A program made the translations under genes and the position numbers. The notes under the pieces were generated by a model. That model searched no databases, was not told the origin of the DNA, and saw only the letters and a list, made by a program, of their open reading frames with translations. Positions 44,425 to 55,156 of a stretch of DNA of 64,000 bases are shown here, piece after piece; the first letter of the stretch is position 1; each line of letters opens with the position of its first letter. The DNA is from Gymnopus androsaceus JB14 (Eukaryota; Basidiomycota; Agaricomycetes; Agaricales; Omphalotaceae): the NCBI GenBank assembly GCA_009733575.1, contig ML769486.1:1-64000 (forward strand), written 5' to 3'.

Positions 44425-45970
44425 TCATCTGCTCCGTTTCGTATTTTTACTCCCCTTTGGCCTGCCACGAGGTCTTTTCGCTGACGTCGGAGCAACACCT
44501 AGCGCATCCACCACCATACCAGAATCAACCGAATCCAAAGTGCATTTGTTATTGGTATTCATGGTCATTATATTTAAATTTGGGTTGATATTCATGTTTG
44601 CATTCGATATTGGAAGCAGCGGGTTGGGCACTGCTACTAGAGGCAACAGGTTGAGGTTGGGAGGTAGGGTAGGAAGCAGAGGATGGATAATGGGGATATT
44701 TTGTTGTCGCTGTCGTTGTTGGGGCTGATACTGGGGTTGAATGAGTAGAGACTGGAGCTGCAGCGGCGGAGGGACCAGAGGTAGGGTTGGAGTTTCCATT
44801 TGGATGGTGTTCGTTGAGATATCTAGAGAGTGTGTGAGATTAGATTCAAAAAAGGTACCGAAAGGGGCAAGCAACGGGAAGGGCAGAAAACGGTTTAGGA
44901 AATTTGACTAACCAGCAGCCTTTTCGTCCAACATACTTTGAAGCAACGGGAGCGGGTGATGGCCTAGCTCTGCACAAAGACGATCCACGTCAGTCTTGGC
45001 ACTAGCGTAGTCTCCTTCCAAGAGTGAGAGGATTTGAGTGCGGAGATTGGAGCATCTGTAGATGCGAAAGTTGGTAAGAATAATCTTCGAAAAGTATGTA
45101 GGAGAAACAACATACTCTCGCTCCAAATCACCCGCTAGCAAATCAGTCTCATCTCGGTCTTCGTTGACCTGTCGTAATGAATTGAGCAGGCGTACACGTT
45201 CAGATTCCAGTCTTCACAGCTTTATTAGTGGAATGAACCACACGAGGGAGAAACTCAAAACCTCACTTGTTTCGTTGTTCCTTCACATCCTGTATACTTT
45301 TTCCCTTTTGCTCCAGCGACGCATGAGCAGAGAGAATGTGAGCAGTGTGTAATTGGAGTGTGAGGGCGTGTTTTCTGATCGATCATGAATAGGCTGAAAG
45401 GATGGTACGAAAAGGAAAAAGACTCACTTGAGCTCAGCCATCTTGGCTAGATGAACTAAATCTTGTGTCCAGTTTCCGGTTGCTACAAGTGGGCCGTTAT
45501 GTGAAGCTGAGAGAGCTGCAGGCACAGCCGTTGAAGTCGAGGAAGTTGGCAGGAGTAGGAGTTGATGTTGTCGCTCGCAGAGCAACTGTGCTTGCTGGCG
45601 TCATCGATGTTGAAGCCGATGGAGCTTGATAATGACGATTCTCGTATGAGGGCGCATATTGAGGCACGTACTGCCTCTGAGTAGTCGTATCCTGCGGCGC
45701 GACAGCGGTCAGAGTCGAAGGCATTGTCACTCTAAAGGTCAACGTGGAAGACGAAGGCTGAGCATTGTTCAATACAGACTGCGGTGTTGTTTTCGATGTA
45801 GGTGAGTTTACTCTCGGAGAAGAATTGGTCGAGTTCAAATTTGTGTTATAGAGGGAGGAGTTGAAGTCGACTGAGTCTGGCTAGAAGTTGAAGGTCCCAC
45901 ATAGTGCGTGTATTGTCCTTGGTGATGGTTGAGGACATGATGAACCAAATGAGAATGCAGCTGATGCAAC
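44425..45970 (-). CDS. Coiled-coil protein with C-terminal AT-hook
   Basis: Minus-strand exons: a Ser/Thr/Pro-rich N-terminal region from about 45970 (MERMLHQLHSHLVHHVLNHH, later QYVPQYAPSYENRHYQAPSA), then GPLVATGNWTQDLVHLAKMA. Short exons follow with a coiled coil (HILSAHASLEQKGKSIQDV, ESERVRLLNSLRQVNEDRDE, LLAGDLERE), then CSNLRTQILSLLEGDYASAK. After an intron of about 95 bp (44916-44822) comes a Pro/Gln/Leu-rich region ending KRPRGRPKGSKNTKRSR at 44425. The last is a textbook AT-hook, which binds the minor groove of AT-rich DNA. Frame changes in the low-complexity N-terminus (near 45840 and 45540) may be introns or damage. It looks host-type yet lies inside a retroelement-bounded block. 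A nuclear regulator is likely; its targets are unknown. Confidence 0.6.
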
Positions 45971-45999
45971 ATTCTTTCCATCTTCTATTTCATGACAGA

Positions 46000-47215
46000 A
46001 AAAAAATAGGATCGTGGATGTGAGTCCCTGGGGTCGAGAGAGGAAATGGACAACGGGAAAGGGTCGGTAAGGTGGCAGAGGACGAAGAACAGCAAGGAAT
46101 ATTTTGAAACACTTACCGGTATCAGTACTGCGAAAAAAACGGGGCTTTCTTCGGATTTATTCAGGTCTCCAAGTCAAAAGCATATAATTCGAGACCATTC
46201 TCCGTTCCGTGACCAAGCATCCTCTCTGAACAGACTTGTGAATTATACAGAGATACAGAAAGCCAAAATTTGCTCACCAAAAAAATACACTTTTGAACAC
46301 CGTTGTCCAATCAGCCTACAATAATAGCTTGAATAAACATACAGAAACTACTTTCATATCTTTTGAGGAAGACTTGAGACCCAGAGAGCAGCAGACGAAG
46401 TCAGTTGTTGCAATACTTGAGTGAACGAAAGCAAGAAGGTAGCGTGAGAACGCGTTGAACGACGGGCGCTTTGTTGAAGATCGTTGTTCAGCACAATTCA
46501 CTGAGTATGAAGATGATCCTGGATAGCTTTCGGACCCACAGGATAATGCTCTTAGTGATATATTGCACATTCTGAGTGAAAAAAGTATCAAAATTCAAAA
46601 AAAAAAATAGCCCGCAATATGATTATATTGCAAAAATATGTATCAAAACTTAAGTCCGCCATGCATAACAGCGAGCTTGACAATGAACCAATTGAGATAC
46701 GGGCCTCAACGTTTGAGGACGGGATATTAGGTACTATATATAAGCATAACGAGTGAAACTAAAGCGGTTCAGATCGCTCAAGCTAACTCGACTTGATTAT
46801 ACTTACTTTCAAGTAAAGTTACTAGTATACCAAAGACACATTAAACAGTGTCGAGAATTATACCATCACTCAGTAAATAAAATTTTACCGTATAATGTAC
46901 CTACAGTGTATTACTGTTGGTAGAAATCAAAATTGAGTGTATAACTGCCCGAGAGCATTGCAAAATGAGCAGACAAGCCAGCCGTGGTGATATTCAAACA
47001 TATCGGGGTGCCCTTCGGGGAGAATGGCATGCTCACATGCAGTGAATCTCCATTTTCTGGATCTTTAATACTAATATACAAATATTGAAGTGACCCCAGA
47101 GCATCCGGATGATATCTAGTATCATCTCATTCTTTGAGACGGTCGTTTTGAACGACGAGCTCGAAGAAAATGTCTATTAAGCGCCCACGGACCGCGTTTC
47201 CGAACGTGATTTGTT
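46000..47215. other. Intergenic; foldback-related fragment near its end
   Basis: No convincing gene. Short open stretches at 46046-46324 (plus) and 46316-46591 (minus) match nothing. At 47178-47195 the 18-mer TAAGCGCCCACGGACCGC is identical to the right arm of the foldback element (34849-34866) and is followed by a similar TTTCCGAACG, so a fragment of that family lies here. Confidence 0.4.
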
Positions 47216-47219
47216 GGTG

Positions 47220-48600
47220 TTCAACTTTGCTCTCGACATTCATTCCCTGCCGGAATTACTATTCAAGACTCTCCTAAACCTCTTCAGGCCCATGGTACGT
47301 CTTTTTTTTACTTTGTTTCTGGTCCTTATCTAGAAGCCTCTTCCTTGTATAGCTTCACTTTCTCTCAAACTAAATCCCTCTCTGATACGGTGGCTCGAAC
47401 TGACGATCCTTCTTCTCTTCAACAATACCTCTGGAACTGATGGAGCTCTGCAACGACGGTCACCATATACGCCATCATGGTATCTTTCTCTGACAAGGAA
47501 CGTCTGGTCAGTGACATAACCAAGAACGCCTATGCTTTCAACACCTCCGACACCATCTTTGATGCCAGACATCATCCCTAGGCCGTAAATGTTCGACCAA
47601 GACATTCCTCGTGACATTAAGCACTGGCCTTTTAAAGTTCGCGAGAAAGGTGGTAACTACGAGGGCAAAGAAGCGTGATTTCGTGAGTACCTATGAATTT
47701 CGGACTGGAAAACTATTGCTGATATTACTTCAGACTCCCGAAAGAATTTCCGCTATGGTTTTGTTTGGATAAAATGAAGGAGACTGCTGAGACTTATCTT
47801 GGTGAAAAGGTCACCCGCGCCATCGTCACCATTCCAGCCTGTACATCTTCGAATGTTGCCTCACTATCAGTCTTTATAAATTGACTTTTCTCTGTCTAGA
47901 CTTCAATGACTTAGCCTCAGGCCACCAGGGATGCCGGTACCATTGCTGGTCTCCAGGTTCTTTTGTATCATTAACGAGCCCACCGCCACCGCTATTACCT
48001 ACGGTCTGAACAAGCAAGGAGCCTCCCAAGGGTATCAAGGCCGCTGTTTGCGGTACCAATGTCCAAGGTGGTATTCTCTCTGGTGCTCAAGCAACTGTCG
48101 ATGTTGTGCTCATTGATATCTGCCCTCTCACTCTTGGTATTGAGACCATCGGTGGATCCATGACCAAGCTTATCCCTCGTAACACCCTCATCCCTACCAG
48201 GAAGTTTCAAATGTGAATTGATTAATATTTCTCTTTCTTGTAAAACACGTTCTGACGTTTTCTATCTGTTCAGCTTCTTGACAGCCGCCGACAACCAGCC
48301 TACGGTCTTGATCCAAGTTTACGAAGATGACCAAGACAACAACCTCAGTTTGAGCTCTCCGGTATCCCTCCTGCTTCTCGTGGTGTTCCTCAAAACGAGG
48401 TTACTTTTGAAATTGACACCAATGGTATCATAAAAGTCACTGCCACTGACAAGGGAACGTAAGTGTTTACTTTATTCGCATCTTCTGTACATCTCATTAA
48501 AATATGGTATTGAAGTAGTAAATTCGGATTCATCACCATCACCAACGAGAAAGGTCAAGGATGTGTGAAAGTCGGCGGGGCGTGAGTAAAGTGGTATCGA
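47220..48600 (+). pseudogene. BiP/Kar2-type Hsp70 pseudogene, internally deleted
   Basis: Recognisable blocks in order: [96 protein letters not shown], then [20 protein letters not shown] and [55 protein letters not shown] and ITITNEKG. These are Hsp70 ATPase and substrate-domain motifs. The VQGGILSG and PRNTLIPT style resembles ER BiP. The N-terminal phosphate-binding segment and about 150 residues between AYGL and AVCGTN are missing. There are frameshifts and stops. Intron-like gaps with splice signals remain, so it arose from genomic DNA and not from a processed transcript. Confidence 0.75.
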
Positions 48601-48689
48601 GGATAGTATGCAAGCGCAAGGGGGGTTTTGTGCGTTTAGTTTCGGGGTGCGTGGCGTGCCATGGTATCTGTCTGAACTGATGTGTCTGT

Positions 48690-48856
48690 GTTGCTGCAGG
48701 AACACCTCTTCTTTCTTTGCATCTATTGCTACATATGCGTTTTCCCAGCAGGTGTTTCCGCGACCGAATAATATGCCTATGGCATTGGATGTGAGTGCGT
48801 ATATGCATGCTTTGGCAATCAAGGCTCTAGGAGGACCGGAGGCAATGGTGGGTTGA
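48690..48856 (+). pseudogene. Terminal exon of an unidentified gene
   Basis: After a GTTGCTGCAG acceptor, an open exon reads NTSSFFASIATYAFSQQVFP and ends HALAIKALGGPEAMVG then TGA. Nothing upstream joins it convincingly. It may be a captured C-terminal fragment. Confidence 0.35.
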
Positions 48857-49039
48857 GTTAGATGAGTAGGAGGGGTCGAACACATTAGAGGGTGGGAGCA
48901 AGACAGAGTAGGGAATGGCAGGTAGAAGCAGCGGACGAAGCGTAGCTGCTACGCCCACAATTATACAGACAATTTTATAGATTATTGAGGCACCCAGAAC
49001 TTGGGCATATGAGTTAATTATGACCATGAATAATATCGA

Positions 49040-49435
49040 ATTCCTTGATGAAGTGGTCTAGGTGGCTGAATTCAGCGCTTAAGCTGCTTCATTGCTAGAG
49101 CTCCTGGGTTCAATCCTGAGTCTGGCCACTGGATGATGTTTTTACTTGACCCAGGCCGCCCGGATGGGTGGCCGGGCCCGGTGATCTCGTTGTCGGAGGT
49201 CAGTCCAGAGTTGACCCAAATTAGGAATTGATTACTTTAATCTATATCTATTACTGATAGGTTAGATGCGTTGTAATCAGTAATCTGGGCTGTCGGGCAA
49301 TTGCCCAAGGGATTGAATTGGGTGATTTAGCCTATACCTGGGTGCTTGGGCAATTCCCCTTGTTGATCACATCAGATTTAGGGTAGTTCCCCAAGCTGAT
49401 GTGATTCCCTAGCTGCTATGGCTGGCCCAGCTAGT
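49040..49435 (+). repeat. tRNA-derived SINE-like repeat, copy 2
   Basis: Box A-like TGGTCTAGGTGG (49054-49065) and box B GGTTCAATCC (49107-49116) form a pol III head. They are followed by ACTTGACCCAGGCCGCCC, then TTGGGCAATTGCCCAAGG-type words, GATCACATCAGAT and TAGCTGCTATGGCTGG. Copy 1 lies in inverted orientation with the same module order, at perhaps 70 percent identity. Confidence 0.65.
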
Positions 49436-49459
49436 TGATGTGGTTGCAGGTGTATAATT

Positions 49460-50153
49460 ATCAGGTCCGGATAACAACAGTGAATCATCAGGAATGGCAG
49501 GGGTAAGGTTGAAAGTATCCATGGATGTGTCAATTTGTGTCTTCAGCAGGTCAGATGTATCCACAGTGACACTAGCCATGCTACGCATCTCCTTTGCTGC
49601 CTGTTCCAAACCCAACTTCTTCCCTTCCTCAATGCCTGCACTTTTTCCCATACCAGAACCCCAATTAAACTCATTGCCGCATGTGCAATTGTTCGAACCA
49701 ATTTGTCGAGCTGCATCCCACAAAATCTGAAATGTGCGCTCTGTGTCTGTAGATGACTGAAGTTCTTGGAGCCCAACCCAAAAAACTTCCACAGGATCAT
49801 TGATTTCCTCAACAAGTACATGATAGATGGGAAAGGAGGTGGACTGGTTGGAGACATCTGACAATAGATGGGGTAGACAGCATTTTTGAACACTTGCTGC
49901 AAAAAGCATTGTTCCCAATACACTCAATGAAATACGCAACAAAAAGCTCGTGGAGAATAGACCAAACGCTTCGCAGAGATTTTGGCACTGCATTGAACCA
50001 GTCATATGTCATTCCACCCAGTTTGCTCTTGAATTTGGTGACGCAGTCCCAGTCATTATCTCGAATTGCTACCATAGTGTCAATGGCTTCCAAGAACTTC
50101 TCTGCACCTATTCCTCCCTCTCCGTTACCCCAGAAAGCCAGAATACGAGACAT
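49460..50153 (-). pseudogene. Gag-like protein of the minus-strand LTR element
   Basis: Minus-strand reading starts MSRILAFWGNGEGGIGAEKF and continues DNDWDCVTKFKSKLGGMTYD and WFNAVPKSLRSVWSILHELF. This resembles retrotransposon gag capsid (a WF/W pattern and helical layout). A frame change at about 49920 leads to VEEINDPVEVFWVGLQELQS and IGSNNCTCGNEFNWGSGMGK, then a Ser/Thr-rich end. It lies just inside the presumed 5' LTR. No protease or zinc knuckle follows. Coding resumes only beyond the inserted block. Confidence 0.5.
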
Positions 50154-50242
50154 TGCAATGGAAAAAGCTGAGCCACTGAGTAAAGAAGCAAAAAAAGTTG
50201 GCCAAAAGGTGTGTGGCTCAAATCACACTGTCGTCACCACAA

Positions 50243-50397
50243 TGGAGAGGGCTGAGCAGCTAAGGCAACCTGGCTATTGCAATACCAGAGGCGGAATGCA
50301 GTGGATGAACGTGTTGACCTATGTACATGACAAATGACCAAGATCTACCTAACATGTGACTACATAAGGGCAGGCCTAGCCTGGACCCCCTACTCCA
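50243..50397 (-). repeat. LTR of the minus-strand element (its 5' copy)
   Basis: 155 bp matching 43130-43284. Copia gag resumes directly after it (CTGGAGACCGTGTTGC). Confidence 0.8.
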
Positions 50398-51811
50398 CTG
50401 GAGACCGTGTTGCTCAGGCTCATGCAACAGTATTCTCACAGGCTGCTTTGATGCTGAAGATAGAGCAACTGGAGAACATGGTAGCTGTGAAGATAGCAAG
50501 GTCAGCAAATAGTGACAAGAAGTGTCACAACTGTGGATGTACTGGTCATATCAAAGATGACTGCTTTAGGAAGGGAGGAGGAAAAGAAGGCCAATACCCT
50601 GCCTGGTGGTGAGGTAAGAAGGATATCAGTATTCCATCGCCAAATTTGCCCTCTATGTCCATGGCTATAGGCAAACTTACCCAGCACTATGGAATGGCAG
50701 TAATGGTAGACCAAGAAGGACCAGGCGAGCTATTTGCAGACTTGGGTGCCTCTGATCACTTCTTTCGGAAACGCGACAACTTTATAACTTATACTCCATG
50801 CAACCGAGTTGGACACTCATCGGAAAGGTCCACCACTCTAGAGATAAAAGGGATAGGGAGAGCTAAGAAGGTAGTAATTGAGAACGGGAAAGAGATCATA
50901 CTCATTTTTGAAGATGCCCTTCACTGCCTGAATGTTGCATCTGACCTTATTTCCATTGCTAAACTCAACAAACTAGGGTACGAGATCCATTTCGGAAAAG
51001 GTTGCGTCAAGTTTTACTTGCCGGGTGGTACTCATTTCCTCACTGGATTCAGGTCAGGAGGGTTATACAAACTAGAGGAGAAACCTGCTACTCTTACCTC
51101 CACGTCGCTCGTTGCAAAATCCAGGTCCCTCAACAAGCCAACAGATCTTGCTACCTGGCATCGCCATTTGTCACATGTGGGAGCACACCAAATTGATCTC
51201 CTTCTCAAGGAGAACCTGGTTGATGGATTTGTTGTCAAACAAGGGGAAGGCCTTGAGGGGAAATGTGAGAACTGCCTGAAGGGTGCTGCAGTTAGGCGTC
51301 CCTTTGATGCAACAGTTCCTGTGGAAAAGGAGGTATTAGTGAAAGTTCACCTTGACCTCCAATGCGTACCATGGCAAGAGGAGGGTTTTTCTACTCCCTC
51401 CCAGTCATCAATGACTGCTCAGCCTTCAACAAGGACTACTACACTGTGAATAAAGAGGCAGATACCACACTCACCTGCATGAATTCCTATCAGGTCATGG
51501 CGGAAAGACAGATGGGGAAGAAGCTGAAGTGCATCAGGGTTGATGGAGGAAAGGAGTTCATAAACAAAAAATGGCTGAAATGGGCAGACTCACTTGGGAT
51601 CAAGATTGAGCATACACCGGCATATTCATCAGCTGCAAATGGAGTCACAGAATGTAAACATGCCACTACCTTTGCTAAAGTCTGTGTTATTCTTGACGAT
51701 CCGGACTACCTCTATTCCTCTGGGCCATTGCAGCTGCATATGTTGTTTATACCAAGAACCTCCTTCCTACTTCACAAAATGGGTATTGAATCCCTGCCAA
51801 GGTTTTCCTGA
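50398..51811 (+). pseudogene. Copia zinc knuckle, protease and integrase
   Basis: The zinc knuckle is CHNCGCTGHIKDDC (CCHC). A stop follows QYPAWW. Then come a protease-type LFADLGASDHFFRKRDNF (usual DSGAS/DTGAS is DLGAS here), LHCLNVASDLISIAKLNKLG, a GAG-pre-integrase zinc module (ATWHRHLSHVGAHQ and KCENCLKGAAVRRPF) and an integrase core with CIRVDGGKEFINKKW and TPAYSSAANGVTECKHAT. The core keeps an Asp and a Glu, but the front of the catalytic domain is shortened and out of frame at about 51370-51480. Downstream (51850-52070) the LGHEVDG/GYGERGVYLLYMPSG block matches the Copia integrase tail. Confidence 0.8.
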
Positions 51812-52379
51812 GAATCCGCCAGGACATTTCTCACCTCCACCCATTTGGAGTACGTGGTTGGGCAACGATAGTTGATGGGACTCCCGGCAAATTGGACAGT
51901 CATGCTGTTGAGGGGAGAATGGTGGGTTATGGCGAGAGAGGCGTGTACTTGCTGTATATGCCCTCGGGGAAAGTTATTACAAGTAGGGACATGGTTTTCA
52001 AGGAAGGACAGCCTTGTTGCACTCTGTTGCCAGCTGGAGGGGAGGATGGCATGGATGAAGAAGATCAAATTCCGCCTAGTGCCACCAATGCCACATCAAT
52101 CAACAACAGAACGGATATCCTTGATCAATCAATTCCATCCGATCAAATCCGATGCTTTGATTTTGGTGCCTGAACATCCAGCTCCTCAAAAAACCCATAC
52201 CAAATATGTTCCAGACCCCAATGTTCCCCTCTGTTGCTCTGCTCATCACCAAGCTATTGTCTCCAATGAGACTCAACAACCTCAAGCTAGTTTGACAGCT
52301 CTGGTTGAAGGGTTTAACAAAATCTCGATTGAATCCAACTCCGCACTTACCACATTGGGCACTCCTTCTGTCCCCAGGA

Positions 52380-53010
52380 GCTACGCTAAAGCTATGGAAG
52401 ACCCAGATCACTGGCTCCTGGCAATTGAAAAGGAGATACAGTGGATGAGAGAGTTCGGAGTTTTTGGACTCCTGCAGGATCCCCCTCCTTCATGCCACCA
52501 TCCTTCATCCCTTATGGGTCCTTGCTCATAAACTCAACAGAGAAGGCACCATTATCAAGCATAAAGCCCGCCTAGTTGTGGATGGTCAAAAGCAGGAAGA
52601 AGGACATGATTATTACAAGACATTTGTGTCCATACTCTGTTTCAAATCCCTACGCATCCTTATTGCTCTCTGGGTTGCTCTTAGGTACCATATCTGGCAA
52701 ATCAATTTCTCCTCCACTTAACTTAATGCCGATCTCAAAGAGGAGTTGTATGCATGGCCTCCTGAAGGATACCCAGGACAGGGGACTGGAAAGGTGATGA
52801 AAATTCAGAAGTCAATTTATGAGATGATGCAGGCTGGACAAAACTGGTGGAAGACACTTGATGCATCATACAAGGAGATGGGTTTCAAGCGGTCTCAGGT
52901 GGACCAATGCGTTAGGGTTAGGACATTGGAATCAGGGGAGACTATGACAGGAACATATACCAATGACATGCTTGGTGGATCATCATCAATTCAGGAGATG
53001 GAAAAGGCAA
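52380..53010 (+). pseudogene. Copia reverse transcriptase, first part
   Basis: Blocks: SYAKAMEDPDHWLLAIEKEI, GVFGL, then NREGTIIKHKARLVVDGQKQ and GHDYYKTFVSI in another frame, ELYAWPPEGYPGQG, IYEMMQAGQNWWKTLDASY and SQVDQCVRV. The catalytic YVDD box reads YTND (TGTYTNDMLGG), so the first aspartate is replaced. The frame breaks at about 53010, where a segment of about 1.2 kb intervenes before RT resumes at 54265. Confidence 0.8.
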
Positions 53011-53014
53011 AACA

Positions 53015-54262
53015 GGAGATTGGAGAACAATCATCAGCAAATCTGTACAAACCCGTCGAAGCCAGGCCTCAATTGCAAACATGTGCCATTCTGGCAGAAT
53101 GTTGCAAAGCTAGGCAAGACTCTTGCCACATCCCAAAATCATTTGAATTCCTTGCCAACATAACACTCAGTGGCCAAGGTAAACCACCCATTATAAGGTA
53201 ATCATTTATCTCTAATTCCTAATATATGAAAGAACTAATTTGACCATTCTCACTTGATGTAGGTGTGTCCTCAAACCAACGCCCAAGCTATTTGACTCAA
53301 CCATTGTAATTGGATGACTTCCCGTAACAAGTAAAAATAAGAGGATGGTCAATTAATGGAGTGCGCCATGTGGAGGGATGCTAAGCGAGGCTGCCGATTC
53401 AGCGGCTTCGCGCAATTGCCATCAAAAACTGTTTAGAACAGCCTCCCAACCCCTCTGTAAACGTTTCTAAACGGTTTTTGATGGAGTCTGTTGATCGGAG
53501 GGCTCGCTTGGACTGTTTATTGACAATTTTATTTGGAAATAGCCTTACGGGAAGTCATCCATTGCACAGATGGGTGGAAATCCCCGATCCTGGCTCCACA
53601 ACTCCACAGCTCCAATGGCCATTTTACATATAAACTCCCTGCGCATTTCGAAATTTTATTCTTTCTTCCCTTCCCTCTCTCTCTCATCTTGTTCCACTCT
53701 CAATACGTCTCTTGTTCCCCTGCTTTTCCACCCATCCCCCTGCATGCTACCTTCAAGTCACTTATGTTGGGTCAAGCTCTTGTCAATTCCTTCAAGTATT
53801 ACTCCCGCAAGCAGCATGTTACACCTCAATTACTTCAAAACCCCATGCAAACTCATTCAAGATACTACTGACTGGATGGTTACTGGTACGGAAGAGGGCT
53901 GCGAGTTCGTTCGGTTGTATTTATAATCTATAGTAATTGTATTTTGTCAGTATAAATATTCAATTCAGTGTTTCTTATATAAAACTCGTGCGATGCGCAA
54001 TAAAGCAACAAAAACCGAATGAAAGGAATTTAATTGTGTATTCAATGTCTGGCAAGGTGAGGCCAACCCAGAAAGACCTTATAAACATGGAATAGTGTGT
54101 GAAGTTGGACAGATTTTCGAAGATGGCCAACCTCATATCTATGTTATAAGGCCCTTCAAAATTTGGCCAGATATACAACCTTGGCCTCGATTTTCGGCGT
54201 TTGTCAGGGCTTGTATGGGTTTGCCTCCAAATCCATGTTTTGCTGATGATACCGTATAAAGA
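53015..54262. mobile_element. Insertion of about 1.2 kb in the RT, containing a MITE
   Basis: The RT reading stops before and resumes after this segment. Its ends were not resolved by a duplication. The part from 53600 to 53930 has open Ser/Pro-rich frames (none recognised). A small exon-like stretch with a GTAATC donor lies at about 53100-53200. Confidence 0.5.
53312..53560. mobile_element. MITE with 16-bp terminal inverted repeats
   Basis: GGATGACTTCCCGTAA at 53312-53327 and its exact reverse complement at 53545-53560. An inner inverted pair (AAAACTGTTTAGAA, TTTCTAAACGGTTTT) lies near 53420-53480. The target duplication is unclear. Confidence 0.75.
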
Positions 54263-54264
54263 AC

Positions 54265-54483
54265 ATGGATAGCATCGAGTTTGCTTTAGGAATGAAGCTT
54301 ACCCATGACCGAGAACATGGAACCGCTACCCTTTCTATGCCTGCCTACTGGGAAAATCTTCTCGCTAAGCATGGACTTGATTCTTCCAAACCTAAATTGA
54401 CTTCTCTCCCTCCTGGATTGACACTCTCACTTGATTCATTGCCTAAATCTCCCAACAAAATCAAATTTATGCGAGACAAACCA
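54265..54483 (+). pseudogene. Copia reverse transcriptase, C-terminal part
   Basis: MDSIEFALGMKLTHDREHGT, LSMPAYWENLLAKHGLDSSK and LTSLPPGLTLSLDS match the connection between RT and RNase H in Copia (L-G-(M/I)-x-(V/L)-x-R-D pattern). A stop or frame change follows PY near 54487. ALNVLSRFAHDPQQSHWN-type coding continues in another frame. Confidence 0.75.
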
Positions 54484-54659
54484 TATTGAGAAATTCTTGG
54501 AGCAATTCAATTCAGAGCAGGAGCATGTTGTCCTGACATTGCTCATGCAGTTAATGTTCTGTCTCGATTCGCTCACGACCCTCAACAAAGCCATTGGAAC
54601 ACACTTATCCACCTTATCAAGTATATTGGAGGAACTTGAGAATATGGAATTACATTCTC

Positions 54660-55134
54660 AAGGGACACCCCGGTCACCTATGTTGATGCCAACTACGCAT
54701 TGTGTGTAGATACTCGTCGCTCTACCTCCGGCATGCTAACTCTCCTAGCAGGGGGTCCGGTCTTTTGGATGTCAAAGAGGCAGCCAGTAGTGGCCCTGTC
54801 AACAACTGAGACTGAATATATTGCCCTCGCTAAAGGTGTTCAGCAAGCAAAGTGGGTGCACCAATTCCTCTCTAAAATCAGACATTCTGTCTCCCTTCCT
54901 TCCATCCTTTGTTGCAACAACCAAGGAGCGATTGCCATCTCCAAGAATCCGAAATTCCATTCTCGTGTTAAACACATCAACATTCACTATCACTACATTC
55001 GAGAAGCCGTTGAACAAGGGGATATCAAAATTGATTACATACCCTCTGAAGATAATCCTGCCGATGTTCTTATGAAGTTCCTGGGCACTACTCTCCACCG
55101 CCATCAGGTTGGACTTATCCATCTTAACTTGTGA
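54660..55134 (+). pseudogene. Copia RNase H domain and 3' end of pol
   Basis: TYVDANYAL and VDTRRSTSGMLTLLAGGPVF, SKRQPVVALSTTETEYIALA, ILCCNNQGAIAISKNPKFHS, KHINIHYHYIREAVEQGDIK and YIPSEDNPADVLMKFLG follow the Ty1/Copia RNase H order with its acidic residues. It ends shortly before the purine run CAGGGACTAGGGGAG and the 3' LTR. Confidence 0.9.
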
Positions 55135-55156
55135 TCTTCCACAGGGACTAGGGGAG

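Larger units (their letters stand above)
43130..50397 (-). mobile_element. LTR-bounded element, 7.3 kb, inserted in Copia gag
   Basis: Identical-length 155-bp direct repeats (TGGAGAGGGC to CTACTCCA) lie at 43130-43284 and 50243-50397. Copia gag reads across when they and everything between are removed. A purine run (TAGTGGGGGCACA on the minus strand) adjoins the 43284 copy, so the element reads right to left. Gag-like coding lies just inside the 50243 copy. No pol was found. A block of about 5.6 kb (43857-49435) bounded by inverted tRNA-derived repeats interrupts the gag-like region. The exact target duplication is unclear (sequence around TGGAG/CTCCA). Confidence 0.75.
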
